Shown one piece after another: positions 43,031 through 51,732 of a DNA stretch of 64,000 nucleotides. A program made the position numbers and the translations under genes. How positions within the stretch are numbered: the first letter of the stretch is position 1; each line of letters starts with the position of its first letter. The notes under the pieces are model-generated. The model made no database searches. It worked only from the letters and a program-made list of their open reading frames with translations, and was not told where the DNA came from. Where the stretch lies: NCBI RefSeq assembly GCF_003054285.1, contig NZ_QBKS01000001.1, positions 1,364,001-1,428,000 on the forward strand, read 5' to 3'. Origin of the DNA: Litoreibacter ponti (lineage in GTDB: Bacteria > Pseudomonadota > Alphaproteobacteria > Rhodobacterales > Rhodobacteraceae).

Positions 43031-43945
43031 ATGCAGGATATTCTGGACAAAAGAGACCGTGCGGAGCTGTTCCGCCTCCGCCTTGCCGAGGCCATGGGGG
43101 AGGCACGCCAGACCCAGTCCGGGCTGGCCCGCGCCGTCGCCGTGGACCGATCGACCATCTCGCAGTTGCTAAAGGCCCAGGACGCACGGCTTCCAAATGC
43201 GCAAGTTGTAGCCGAATGCGCCCGGGTGCTTGGCGTGTCCGCCGACTGGCTTCTAGGTCTTACCGATCGACCCGAGCGCGCAGCGGATATCATGGCATCC
43301 GCCCTGACCTTCACCGAAGCGCCCCGCGCGCTGATCGACGAGCAGATCTTTGCGTGGCATCAAGAGGCGGCGGGTTACAAGATCCGCCATGTGCCCGCCT
43401 TTCTGCCCGACATGCTCAAGACCCGGCCCATGCTGGAATGGGAATACACCCCGCATCTGGGGCGCACCGCCGCGCAGGCCATCGGCGCGTCCGAGGACCG
43501 GCTGAACTGGATGCGCCGCGCGGGCTCTGACTACGAAATCGCGCTGCCGCTCTACGAGCTCTACAGCCTCGCCGACGGAACCGGGTACTACTTCGACCTT
43601 CCCCGCGACACTCGTCGCGCGCAGCTCGTGCATCTGCTGGAGTTGCATGACCAACTATACCCCAGCCTGCGCCTGCACGCCTTTGACGCACGCAAGCTCT
43701 TCTCAGCCCCGGTGACGATTTTCGGGCCGCTTCTGGCAGTGATCTATCTTGGGCGGAACTACCTTGCCTTCAGAGACCGCGAGCGGGTGCAGGCCATCAC
43801 CGCGCATTTCGACGGGCTGGTGCGCGAGGCAGAGATGTCATCGCGCGATATCCCCGAGTTTTTGCGCATGTTGGTTAACAGCGTGGATGAAGACCGACCG
43901 GCAAGCACCTCAGTCCAGCCGCTTTCGGCACGGGCAGACCATTAA
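43031..43945 (+). CDS. XRE-type regulator with a large C-terminal domain
   Basis: A 304-residue protein. Residues about 12-72 form an HTH domain (QSGLARAVAVDRSTISQLL then ARVLGVSADWLLG). The remaining 230 residues are an uncharacterised sensor-like region. Divergent from the desaturase gene across about 100 bases; regulation of it is inferred from that arrangement. Confidence 0.88.
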   Translation: MQDILDKRDRAELFRLRLAEAMGEARQTQSGLARAVAVDRSTISQLLKAQDARLPNAQVVAECARVLGVSADWLLGLTDRPERAADIMASALTFTEAPRALIDEQIFAWHQEAAGYKIRHVPAFLPDMLKTRPMLEWEYTPHLGRTAAQAIGASEDRLNWMRRAGSDYEIALPLYELYSLADGTGYYFDLPRDTRRAQLVHLLELHDQLYPSLRLHAFDARKLFSAPVTIFGPLLAVIYLGRNYLAFRDRERVQAITAHFDGLVREAEMSSRDIPEFLRMLVNSVDEDRPASTSVQPLSARADH

Positions 43946-43964
43946 TCTCCGTAAATCAATCATG

Positions 43965-43990
43965 AACGGGTAACCCATGGGTTACCGTTT
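43965..43990. terminator. Hairpin between the XRE regulator and the SDR gene
   Basis: AACGG-G-TAACCC and GGGTTACCGTT pair with one bulged G and a 4-nt loop, followed by TTTC on plus. Sits between convergent genes. Confidence 0.6.
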
Positions 43991-44004
43991 CTGGCTCACG
44001 AAGC

Positions 44005-44751
44005 TCAGACTTTTGGGTCCGGGTTCTCCGTGTGTCCGTCCACGGCGATCACCTGTCCCGACACTAATCGCGCCGCGTCAGAGCCTAAGAAAACCGCCAT
44101 ATTCGCCACGTCCGCCGCCTCGACAAAAGACCGCATCGAGGTGCCGCTGGCATAGCCCGCATAGACCGCGTCCCGGGTCATGCCCTTTGCCGCCGCTTCC
44201 CGCTCCAGCACGCCCTCCATCCGCGCACCCTCGACCGCGCCGGGGCAGATCGCGTTGGCGCGGATGCCGAACGGGCCAAGCTCCATCGCAAGGGTTTTCA
44301 TCAGCCCGATCACCCCCCACTTCGCCGCCGCATAGGGCGCGCGGTTGGGGTAGCCGTAGATGCCCGCAGTGGACGAGGTCAGTACCATCGCGCCCGACCC
44401 CTGCCGCTTCATTAAGGGTGCCGCGAATTTCGCCGCCAGAAACGCGCCTTCCAGATTGACCGACACGCAGGCCTTCCAATCCTCCAGTTCAACGTCCTCG
44501 ACAAGCGCCGTTGGCCCCGCCACCCCGGCATTGGCACACAGCACGTCGAGCCCGCCCCACTCCGTCTCAAGATCGGCAAACAGCGCCGCCATCCCGGCCT
44601 CGTCCGATACATCGACGGCAGTCGCGTGCCAGCCCTCCGGCACGGCGCTCACGTCCAAATCCGTCACCCAGACCTGTGCACCTTGCGCGGCAAAGGCCTG
44701 CCCCATAGCGAACCCGATCCCGGACCCGCCCGCTGTAATGATCACCCTCAC
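44005..44751 (-). CDS. Short-chain dehydrogenase/reductase in the carnitine operon
   Basis: A 248-residue classical SDR: glycine-rich ITAGGSGIG, NAG in CANAGVAG, catalytic serine region LTSSTAG and Y-A-A-A-K. A GTG start overlaps the TGA of the upstream carnitine dehydrogenase gene (GTGA). By context it may handle acetoacetate (as 3-hydroxybutyrate dehydrogenase) or a related hydroxy acid, but substrate is not determined by sequence. Confidence 0.92.
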   Translation of the reverse strand: MRVIITAGGSGIGFAMGQAFAAQGAQVWVTDLDVSAVPEGWHATAVDVSDEAGMAALFADLETEWGGLDVLCANAGVAGPTALVEDVELEDWKACVSVNLEGAFLAAKFAAPLMKRQGSGAMVLTSSTAGIYGYPNRAPYAAAKWGVIGLMKTLAMELGPFGIRANAICPGAVEGARMEGVLEREAAAKGMTRDAVYAGYASGTSMRSFVEAADVANMAVFLGSDAARLVSGQVIAVDGHTENPDPKV

Positions 44752-46187
44752 CGCTTGCCCACGGCCGCGCCTGCGCCGTCCGGTACGGGCAGTGCGGCGT
44801 GTGCCGCCGCGATCTCGCTCAGCCGGGTCGCAATCGCGTCCGACGGCACGCTCGCGCGCCGGGTCTCAAGCGAGACGTGGATCAGCATGTGCTCGCCCGT
44901 GGCCAACTCCCGCTCGGCCTCGAACATCCGGTGGAACAGATGCATCTTCTTGCCCTCGCCCAGCAGCACCTGCGTCTCGACCCGGATGCGCGCGCCCGCG
45001 TGGACCTCGTCGAGATGCCGGATATGGGTCTCGGCGGTGAAATAGCTTCCGCCCGACGCGATGTAGTCGGCATCGCAGCCCACGATTTCCATGAAGCGGT
45101 CCGTGGCGTCGCCAAAGGCTTGCAGATACCGCGCCTCGTTCATATGGCCGTTATAGTCGGTCCAATCGAGCGGCACCGCACGCTCGACGGTGACCAGCGG
45201 CTGCGAAATGTCACCGACCTCTGGCGCAGGCGGCTCGGCCCGGTTCAGCACCGCCCCCGCGCCCCAATCCTGCGCCTTCAGCGCGCGCATCATGGCCACA
45301 AGGTTGGTGTCGCGGATACGCTCCAGCTCGCGGATCGAGTGCTGCCCGCTTTGCGCATTCGACTGGCTGGCGATCTGGTCGATCAGCTCATCCGTCAGCT
45401 CCGGCACATCCATCAGTTTCGTCCATGGCCACTGCAAACACGGCCCGAACTGCGCGATGAAATGCGCCATCCCCGCCTCGCCGCCCGCGATGCGGTAGGT
45501 CTCGAACAGGCCCATCTGCGCCCAGCGCAGGCCGAACCCCATGCGGATCGCCTCGTCGATCTCTTCCGTGGTGGCGACGCCGTCCTTGACCAGCCACAGT
45601 GCCTCGCGCCAGACGGCTTCGAGGAAACGGTCGGCGATATGGGCGTCGATCTCCTTGCGGACATGGAGCGGGAAGCACCCGATGGAGGTCAGGGTATCTT
45701 TCGCCCGCGCAATCAGCGCCGCATCATTCGCAGCGCTCGGCACCAGCTCGATCAGCGGCAAGAGGTAGACCGGATTGAACGGGTGGGCCACGACGATCTG
45801 CCCCGGGCGCGCCGCACCCTGCTGCAGCTCCGACGGTTTGAAACCGGAGGTGGACGAGCCGATGACCGCATCCGCGCGACATGCCATCTGCACCTCGGCA
45901 AAAACCTTATGTTTGATCTCCAGGCGCTCCGGCACGCTTTCCTGAATCCAATCGGCGGGGCCAACCGCGTCGCCCAAGTCGCTATGGAAGCTCAAAGCTC
46001 CTTCCGCAGGCATCGCTCGGTCCGACAGGCTCGGCAGCGCGCGACGCGCGTTGTCGAGCACCTCGCCGATCTTGCGCTCGGCCTCCGGGTCCGGATCGAA
46101 CACCCGCACGTCCCAGCCCATCAGCAGGAACCGCGCGGCCCAGCCGCCACCAATCACGCCCCCGCCCAAGATTGCAGCTACGCTCAT
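44748..46187 (-). CDS. L-carnitine dehydrogenase / betainyl-CoA thioesterase fusion
   Basis: A 479-residue two-domain protein. Residues 1-310 are a 3-hydroxyacyl-CoA-dehydrogenase-fold NAD enzyme (GGGVIGGGWA; AHPFNPVYLLPLIELV with the catalytic histidine). Residues about 330-460 are a 4HBT hotdog thioesterase (DWTDYNGHMNEARY). This fusion is known for carnitine catabolism: it oxidises carnitine to 3-dehydrocarnitine and hydrolyses betainyl-CoA. The BKACE gene in the same operon supplies the middle step. ATG and TGA overlaps join it to both neighbours. Confidence 0.92.
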   Translation of the reverse strand: MSVAAILGGGVIGGGWAARFLLMGWDVRVFDPDPEAERKIGEVLDNARRALPSLSDRAMPAEGALSFHSDLGDAVGPADWIQESVPERLEIKHKVFAEVQMACRADAVIGSSTSGFKPSELQQGAARPGQIVVAHPFNPVYLLPLIELVPSAANDAALIARAKDTLTSIGCFPLHVRKEIDAHIADRFLEAVWREALWLVKDGVATTEEIDEAIRMGFGLRWAQMGLFETYRIAGGEAGMAHFIAQFGPCLQWPWTKLMDVPELTDELIDQIASQSNAQSGQHSIRELERIRDTNLVAMMRALKAQDWGAGAVLNRAEPPAPEVGDISQPLVTVERAVPLDWTDYNGHMNEARYLQAFGDATDRFMEIVGCDADYIASGGSYFTAETHIRHLDEVHAGARIRVETQVLLGEGKKMHLFHRMFEAERELATGEHMLIHVSLETRRASVPSDAIATRLSEIAAAHAALPVPDGAGAAVGKR

Positions 46188-46480
46188 GCGTCTCTCCCTT
46201 TCCGTGCACCGCCGAGGCGGCGGAGTGCCATAACCGCGATACCGATGAGCCCCGAGAGCGACACCAGCACGGCCAAGCCCCCAAGGCTCGCGCCGAGCGG
46301 CATCTCACCATTGTGCAGCTGCGCCAGCGTCGCGCTTTCCATTGCGACCATGAACGCCACCGCGCCGATCACGCCCATCCCCGCGAACCCCAGCGTGGGC
46401 CACCACAACGAACGGCTGCCTTTGAACAGCCATGCGATGCCTGCGCCCGCCGCGATCCCGATCAGAAGCACCACGGTCAC
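46184..46480 (-). CDS. Small membrane protein in the carnitine operon
   Basis: A 98-residue protein with three hydrophobic segments (about 3-17, 27-45 and 61-86) and a basic C-terminus (RRLGGARKGRDA). It starts at a GTG that overlaps the lipocalin-like gene's TGA and ends in an ATGA overlap with the carnitine dehydrogenase gene. Function unknown. Confidence 0.78.
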   Translation of the reverse strand: MTVVLLIGIAAGAGIAWLFKGSRSLWWPTLGFAGMGVIGAVAFMVAMESATLAQLHNGEMPLGASLGGLAVLVSLSGLIGIAVMALRRLGGARKGRDA

Positions 46481-47022
46481 GGGCTGACCTTTCGGATTTG
46501 GGTCAGATCATAGCCGTTGAACGCCAAAATCTCACGCGCCGCGCGCAGCCGGTCGGCCCGCAGCCTGGGCGTTCGGTTGATAATCATCCCCATCCGCCCC
46601 GAGGGCGTGCCCAGCACCGCCGTGCGGTGATCCTTGTCCACCCAGATGACCCAGATCGGGTCGGCCTCGCTGAACTCGCCGACGAATGACAATCGCCCAA
46701 ACGCTCCGATCGTCGCCTCCGCCGGAGCCGAAAGCTCAACTGTGGCGGCAAGCTCCGGGTCAATTGGCGGCGCCTTGCTGTAGCTCTCGATGTAGCTGTA
46801 CCCGATCTGGCTTGGCGTGAAGCTGACCCGGTCCGCCAAAACCTCGCGCGGGGAAGGATCGAAACTCTCGATGATCACCCAATCCCCCGCAAATCGCGCC
46901 GCGTCAAACCGGGTCGAAGACGTAATCGCAACGCTTTGGTCCCGATACCCATCGGGCACAAAGCGCGGGCCGGGCGTGCAGGCGGCAAGCCCCACGGCAA
47001 GAGACAGCGCAAGCGACCTCAC
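46477..47022 (-). CDS. Lipocalin-like lipoprotein in the carnitine operon
   Basis: A 181-residue exported lipoprotein: signal peptide with lipobox LAAC (about residues 12-15), then a lipocalin-type barrel beginning FAGDWVIIESF (the G-x-W motif) and ending in an amphipathic helix region. The GTG start overlaps the TGA of the BKACE gene (GTGA). A role in binding a small hydrophobic or quaternary-amine ligand is speculative. Confidence 0.85.
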   Translation of the reverse strand: MRSLALSLAVGLAACTPGPRFVPDGYRDQSVAITSSTRFDAARFAGDWVIIESFDPSPREVLADRVSFTPSQIGYSYIESYSKAPPIDPELAATVELSAPAEATIGAFGRLSFVGEFSEADPIWVIWVDKDHRTAVLGTPSGRMGMIINRTPRLRADRLRAAREILAFNGYDLTQIRKVSP

Positions 47023-47924
47023 GCAGGGGCCCGTTTGGTCAGCCCCAGCTTCTCGCGCACCGCGTCCGGCCCCATGACCTTTGCGCCGAGCCGTTCGATG
47101 ATCTCGACGGAGCGGGTGACGAGGTCGGCATTGGTTGCTAGCACCCCGCGGTCGAGCATCAGGTTGTCCTCCAGCCCCACGCGCACATTTCCCCCCGCCA
47201 GTACCGAAGCCGCCACATAGGGCATCTGGTGCCGCCCCAGCCCGAAGGCCGAAAAGGTCCAATCGTCGGGCACGTTATTGACCATCGCCATGAAGGTATT
47301 GAGATCATCCGGCGCGCCCCAAGGCACCCCCATGCAGAGCTGCACCAGCGCAGGGCTGTCGAGCACGCCGTCTTTGACCAGCTGCTTGGCGTACCACAGA
47401 TGGCCTGTATCAAACGCTTCGATCTCGGGCTTCACGCCGAGCTCGGTCATCATGGTGCCCATGGCGGTCAACATGCCGGGCGTGTTGGTCATGACGTAGT
47501 CGGCCTCTGCAAAATTCATCGTGCCGCAATCGAGCGTGCAAATCTCCGGCAGGCATTCGGCCACATGGGCCACGCGCTCCTCGGCGCTGACCATGTCGGT
47601 GCCAGACTGGGTGGGCAGTGGGTCGGGCGCGCCGAAGACGATGTCGCCCCCCATGCCCGCGGTCAGGTTCAGCACCATGTCGACATCTGCGTCGCGGATG
47701 CGGTCGGTGACCTCGCGATACAGCTTCAGACACCGCGACGGCGCGCCGGTCTCGGGGTCGCGCACGTGGCAATGGACCATCGCCGCGCCTGCACGGGCTG
47801 CCGCGATGGCGCTGTCGGCGATCTGCTGTGGCGTGCGCGGCACATGGGGGCTTTTGTCCTGGGTCGAGCCGGAGCCCGTCACGGCGCAGGTGATAAACAC
47901 CTCGCGGTTCATCTCTAGCGGCAT
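47019..47924 (-). CDS. BKACE-family beta-keto acid cleavage enzyme (dehydrocarnitine type by context)
   Basis: A 301-residue TIM-barrel enzyme of the 3-keto-5-aminohexanoate cleavage (BKACE/DUF849) family. The zinc-binding H51-C-H53 in MVHCHVRD is present. BKACE enzymes transfer acetyl-CoA to a beta-keto acid; with 3-dehydrocarnitine the products are betainyl-CoA and acetoacetate. First gene of a five-gene operon with the carnitine dehydrogenase/thioesterase. GGGGAGG precedes the ATG at 47924. Confidence 0.92.
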   Translation of the reverse strand: MPLEMNREVFITCAVTGSGSTQDKSPHVPRTPQQIADSAIAAARAGAAMVHCHVRDPETGAPSRCLKLYREVTDRIRDADVDMVLNLTAGMGGDIVFGAPDPLPTQSGTDMVSAEERVAHVAECLPEICTLDCGTMNFAEADYVMTNTPGMLTAMGTMMTELGVKPEIEAFDTGHLWYAKQLVKDGVLDSPALVQLCMGVPWGAPDDLNTFMAMVNNVPDDWTFSAFGLGRHQMPYVAASVLAGGNVRVGLEDNLMLDRGVLATNADLVTRSVEIIERLGAKVMGPDAVREKLGLTKRAPA

Positions 47925-48032
47925 TGGCGCGCTCCTCCCCTGATCGAGCGATGTTTGGCGCACCTCACGCCAAAGTGCGGCTCAGGGCAAGCCCGTTTGC
48001 GCCATCGAGGCGTCGCGATGAGCGAGCAAGCG

Positions 48033-49364
48033 CTAGAGCGCGAGGTTGAATTTCAGCATTGTCAGGCGCGGGTTGTCCGGGTCCATCCCGAGATCAAGCG
48101 CCTCTTGCAACAGCTCCGCAGCAGCGTCCTTGCTGGCAATGAAGGCCACGATGCGCAGCGGATCATATTGGATGTTCACGGGCAGCCCGCCGGTCTCCAG
48201 CTCTTCGGTGATCGAGGACGCAAACCTGCGAAAATGGCTGATGCGCCGGACCGTTGCGACGTCGAGCGTGCCGGCCTTGTCCCCCAAAGTGTCGAAAACC
48301 GTGGACGGGTATTCCGACGCAAGGGCGACCTCAAGCGCCCTCTGCGCGAGCTCCGCTTCTCCATCCGGAACGGCGCGGCCCGGCGTCTCGAGACCGGCCT
48401 CAGCCAAGCGATGCAGGTAGGCTGCCCGAATTTTCATGTCCCTTGTCCGCATCAAAAAGCCCCAGAAATCGCTTTTGAAGTTCTCAGGATCAATAGCGCA
48501 GACAAGCTCCATCGGGGTAAGGCCAAGAACTTCTGCCAGTGTCTCCAGATCCGTGCTGTGGATGTGGCGCATCATGTTTGGTTCGTGAAGCTCGGGCGAG
48601 ACAACAACCTTGAGCGCGGTGTCATCGCCGTTCAGCTTCGGCGACGGCCCCCTGCCCTGAACCTTGAAATGCCGCGCAAGGACGCGCGCATGGTCGGCGC
48701 GGGTCTCCAGCCCGTCCATCTCTGCCAGCTTTTCAGCCGCCAGATCGCGCACCTTTTCGGAGCGATCATTCAGCATGTGCCGCACAATTGGCACGTCATC
48801 AGGATAAAGGCCGTAGAAAATCCCGCCGCTTCCAATCTCGCGCAGGAGATCCAGGCGCTCGGCTGCCGGCGCTTTTGCGCCCGGGCCCATCAGCAGCGCG
48901 TCACCCGCAGCCCGGTCACGCCGCCGCAGGTGTCTGAAGGCTGCGCGGCGCGGATCAGGTTTCCATCGGTCCCAATTCGCCTCCGTCAAGGGAACGCCAA
49001 TGTAGAATGGTGTGTAGCCTTGCTCTGCCAGCCAAACGGCCCACGGGACGTAAAGCTCTGGAAACTGGTAGTCGCTCATCGCAGACGGCACCCAGTCGCA
49101 AGGATGCGCCACATATCCGCGCGCCTGGGCGAGGGTTAAGGTTTGCTCTACAGAACCGTTCCCCGGCGGCCTTTCATATATCAGCACATCGCGAAACGCG
49201 GTGCGGGCCTGCGCAGGCATGACGGGCAAGTCGAGGTCGGGCATCTTGCGCGCAATGGCCTTGCTCACGCGCATTACTTCGTGGGTCGAGGTGCGGCGCA
49301 AGTTCTTCGCCCAACTCTTTCGGATCTTCGCAAAGACGCCGTCAGCTTTCGATGTGATCAGCAT
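48033..49364 (-). CDS. Protein of unknown function with HEAT-like helices (DUF5691-like)
   Basis: A 443-residue soluble protein. A middle segment (about 190-240, HMLNDRSEKVRDLAAEKLAEM) reads like a HEAT repeat and resembles the DUF5691 family; the rest is helical with conserved aromatic patches (WDRWKPDPRR, SDFWGFLMR). No enzyme motif seen. GGGGAGGG precedes the ATG. It stands between the carnitine operon and an aldo/keto reductase, all on the minus strand. Confidence 0.75.
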   Translation of the reverse strand: MLITSKADGVFAKIRKSWAKNLRRTSTHEVMRVSKAIARKMPDLDLPVMPAQARTAFRDVLIYERPPGNGSVEQTLTLAQARGYVAHPCDWVPSAMSDYQFPELYVPWAVWLAEQGYTPFYIGVPLTEANWDRWKPDPRRAAFRHLRRRDRAAGDALLMGPGAKAPAAERLDLLREIGSGGIFYGLYPDDVPIVRHMLNDRSEKVRDLAAEKLAEMDGLETRADHARVLARHFKVQGRGPSPKLNGDDTALKVVVSPELHEPNMMRHIHSTDLETLAEVLGLTPMELVCAIDPENFKSDFWGFLMRTRDMKIRAAYLHRLAEAGLETPGRAVPDGEAELAQRALEVALASEYPSTVFDTLGDKAGTLDVATVRRISHFRRFASSITEELETGGLPVNIQYDPLRIVAFIASKDAAAELLQEALDLGMDPDNPRLTMLKFNLAL

Positions 49365-49430
49365 GAGGCCTGCCCTCCCCTTCGATATGACAGGTCTGAT
49401 CTGGCGGTTCTTTTTGCCTGAATTGAGCCT

Positions 49431-50471
49431 CTAATATGGCATCGGGTGGGCGCGGTGTGTGGCATCGATCTCGGCCAGAACCTCGTCGGACAACACCAAA
49501 TCGCGCCCGTCAAGGATGTGCTGGAGTTGGTCCATATCCGTCGCCCCAAAGATCGGAATGGTCGGGAACGGGCGTTGGCAGCACCACGCCAGCGACATCT
49601 GGACCGGGTCCAGCCCGTGCTTGGCGGCGAGATCGAGATAGGCCTGCGTCACGTCCAGCACCCGCTCCGACGCGCGCCCGCCCATCTTCTCGTTGATCGA
49701 TTTGCGGGAGCCTTCGGGCACCGCGCCACCTTGATACTTGCCGGTCAGGTAGCCCGCCGCGAGCGGCGAGAAGGCCAGCAGCGATACATCCTCGTTATGG
49801 CTCAGCTCCCCCAGATCGGTGTCATAGAGGCGGCAGAGCAGGGAGTATTCGTTCTGGATGCTCTCGACCCGCGGCGCGCCCATCTCCTCTGCAATCTTGA
49901 GCCACATCATCGTGCCCCAGGCGCTCTCGTTGCTCAGGCCGAAATGGCGCAGCTTGCCCTCGGCCACCAACGCCTTGAGCGTGGCCAGCACGTCTTCCAT
50001 ATGGGCCACGACCTCTGCCCGGTTCTGGCTGGAGGGGTCATAGCGCCAGTTCTGGCGGAACATGTAGCTGCCGCGGTTGGGCCAGTGCAGCTGGTAGAGG
50101 TCAATATAGTCGGTTTGCAGGCGCTTCAGCGAGCCCTCGACCGCCGCGCGCACGGTCGCGCCCGAGATCGGCGCGCCGTCGCGGCATACCCCGCCGGAGC
50201 CTGCGCATTTGGTGGCCAGCACCACCTCGTCCCGGCGGCCGGACTTGGCAAACCAATTGCCGATGATGGCCTCTGTATCGCCCGCCGTCTCGGCCGTCAT
50301 GGGGTTGACCGGATAGGCTTCCGCCGTGTCGATGAAGTTGATGCCGGCCTCGAGGCTCGCATCAATCTGCGCGTGCCCGCCCGCCTCGTCAGTCTGCGCG
50401 CCCCAGGTCATGGAGCCCAGGCAGAGTTGCGAGACCATCAAGTCGGTGCGGCCAAGGGGGACGTGCTTCAT
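49431..50471 (-). CDS. Aldo/keto reductase, Tas-like
   Basis: A 346-residue NADPH-dependent AKR of the Tas/YgdS type. TIM-barrel signatures: CLGSMTWG, NFIDTAEAY (catalytic Asp and Tyr), TKCAG (Lys), LHWP (His) and the cofactor end IPIFGATD. Physiological substrate unknown. Confidence 0.94.
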   Translation of the reverse strand: MKHVPLGRTDLMVSQLCLGSMTWGAQTDEAGGHAQIDASLEAGINFIDTAEAYPVNPMTAETAGDTEAIIGNWFAKSGRRDEVVLATKCAGSGGVCRDGAPISGATVRAAVEGSLKRLQTDYIDLYQLHWPNRGSYMFRQNWRYDPSSQNRAEVVAHMEDVLATLKALVAEGKLRHFGLSNESAWGTMMWLKIAEEMGAPRVESIQNEYSLLCRLYDTDLGELSHNEDVSLLAFSPLAAGYLTGKYQGGAVPEGSRKSINEKMGGRASERVLDVTQAYLDLAAKHGLDPVQMSLAWCCQRPFPTIPIFGATDMDQLQHILDGRDLVLSDEVLAEIDATHRAHPMPY

Positions 50472-50545
50472 GGGGCGGGCTCCTTCAATTGCGTCTGAAG
50501 GTGCAAGCTACGCCGCCCTGCCGCGGGGGCAAGGCGAAAAACAAT

Positions 50546-50573
50546 TTGAGAACATTTAGCGAACATATATATT
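50546..50573 (+). promoter_or_regulatory. LexA-controlled, apparently leaderless imuA promoter
   Basis: A direct repeat GAAC-N7-GAAC (50550-50564), the reverse of the GTTC-N7-GTTC LexA site of Rhodobacter, lies between TTGAGA (-35, 50546-50551) and TATATT (-10, 50568-50573; 16-bp spacer). The ATG at 50581 is only 8 bases after the -10, and no ribosome site exists, so the transcript probably has no leader. Confidence 0.75.
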
Positions 50574-50580
50574 GCGACGT

Positions 50581-51243
50581 ATGACTCACCCGCTGCTTCA
50601 ACGTCGCCCCGCGCGCGAGGTCCCTGCCCTGCGCCTGCACCGCGAGATCACGCTGCCGCTCGCCCGCGCGCACGAGGTCTGCGGCGGCGCGCGGCGCGGC
50701 TTTGCGCTGTGGGCCGCGAGCCAGACGCAAGGCCCGATCCTGTGGATCAGGCCGGGCTGGATTCCCGACCAGATCTACCCGGACGGGATGGCGCAATGGA
50801 TGGGGCTGGGGCTGGAGCCCGGGCGCGTGCTGACGGTGACCTGCCGCAGGCCGGAGGATTTGCTGTGGTCGATGGAGGAAGCCCTGCGCGCCGGCGCCCT
50901 GCCCCTGGTCGTGTGCGAGCTGCCCGGCCCGCCGGGGCTGACGCCTGTGCGCCGCCTGCATCTAGCCGCCGAGACCGGCGCGGCGGAGGGCAAGTTCGCC
51001 CCTCTAGGGCTGATGCTGACCCCCGCGCAGACCGACCGGGACGGCCAGATCACCGGCGGCGCGCCGGGGGTGGAGAGCCGCTGGTACATGGCCCCTCGCC
51101 ACAGTGCCGCCCGCCGCGGCTGGCTGCTGGAGCGGCTACGCGCCCGGGGTGCGCCCCCGGCGCAATGGCGGCTGGCCCTGGGCGCGCGCGGGCCGGAGGT
51201 GATCACTCCCAAGGCGACGCAAGACGCCGACATCCGCGTCTAA
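50581..51243 (+). CDS. imuA: ImuA, SOS mutagenesis accessory protein
   Basis: A 220-residue RecA-like protein of the ImuA family (LARAHEVCGGARRGFALW, GPILWIRPGW, LAAETGAAEG). ImuA normally acts with ImuB and the error-prone polymerase DnaE2 in SOS-induced mutagenesis, and the three genes are usually adjacent. Here imuB and dnaE2 are missing downstream: 489 non-coding bases and an AT-richer catabolic region follow. The ATG is chosen from the promoter layout; a TTG at 50572 would lie inside the -10. Confidence 0.88.
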   Translation: MTHPLLQRRPAREVPALRLHREITLPLARAHEVCGGARRGFALWAASQTQGPILWIRPGWIPDQIYPDGMAQWMGLGLEPGRVLTVTCRRPEDLLWSMEEALRAGALPLVVCELPGPPGLTPVRRLHLAAETGAAEGKFAPLGLMLTPAQTDRDGQITGGAPGVESRWYMAPRHSAARRGWLLERLRARGAPPAQWRLALGARGPEVITPKATQDADIRV

Positions 51244-51732
51244 GTCAGAGCGGCCAAGGTGCGAAAGACCGTCCTGCCGCACATGGCAGCGGCACGATTG
51301 CGGATGACTGATGTGAGCCCATTCTGTGAGTTCGGTTATCACGCTGCGTGCGCTTGCAGCGCGGGATATGCCGAACGAGCGAGAAATTTCGTCTCGGCGC
51401 GCAGCGGGAGAACCGGCCATTCATGCACAACGCAGCGAAGATTTGCGGTCGAACTAACATACTACGAAACCCTTCAGACCTTTGGGGCTTTCGGATCAAG
51501 GGTCGCTCCTATGGAGTTTTTGCCTGCACCGTCCGCTTGTTGGTGCGGAGCATGACTCGAAATGAGGCGCGTCGCAGACATTCAATTCCTATCGAAAAAG
51601 GAGTTCGTTTGACCGGTTGAGGATCGTCCTTCCGATCGACAGAAAACAGCTCCAAGCACGAGGCAGCCACTACATTGGGCATCACACAACTTGAACCCAG
51701 CCAAAGGGCCCAAATGCTCAAACACATGTGTC
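51244..51732. other. Junction stretch between imuA and the TRAP operon
   Basis: 489 bases with no convincing gene. Composition drops from the GC-rich imuA side to AT-rich sequence past about 51400. No imuB remnant, tRNA, att duplication or transposase was recognised. Confidence 0.5.

Noticed and set aside
44799..46487. 562-codon plus-strand frame opposite the carnitine dehydrogenase fusion
   Set aside because: Antisense shadow without recognisable domains.
51259..51620. Overlapping short frames after imuA considered as an imuB remnant
   Set aside because: No DinB/UmuC-like motif could be seen in any frame.
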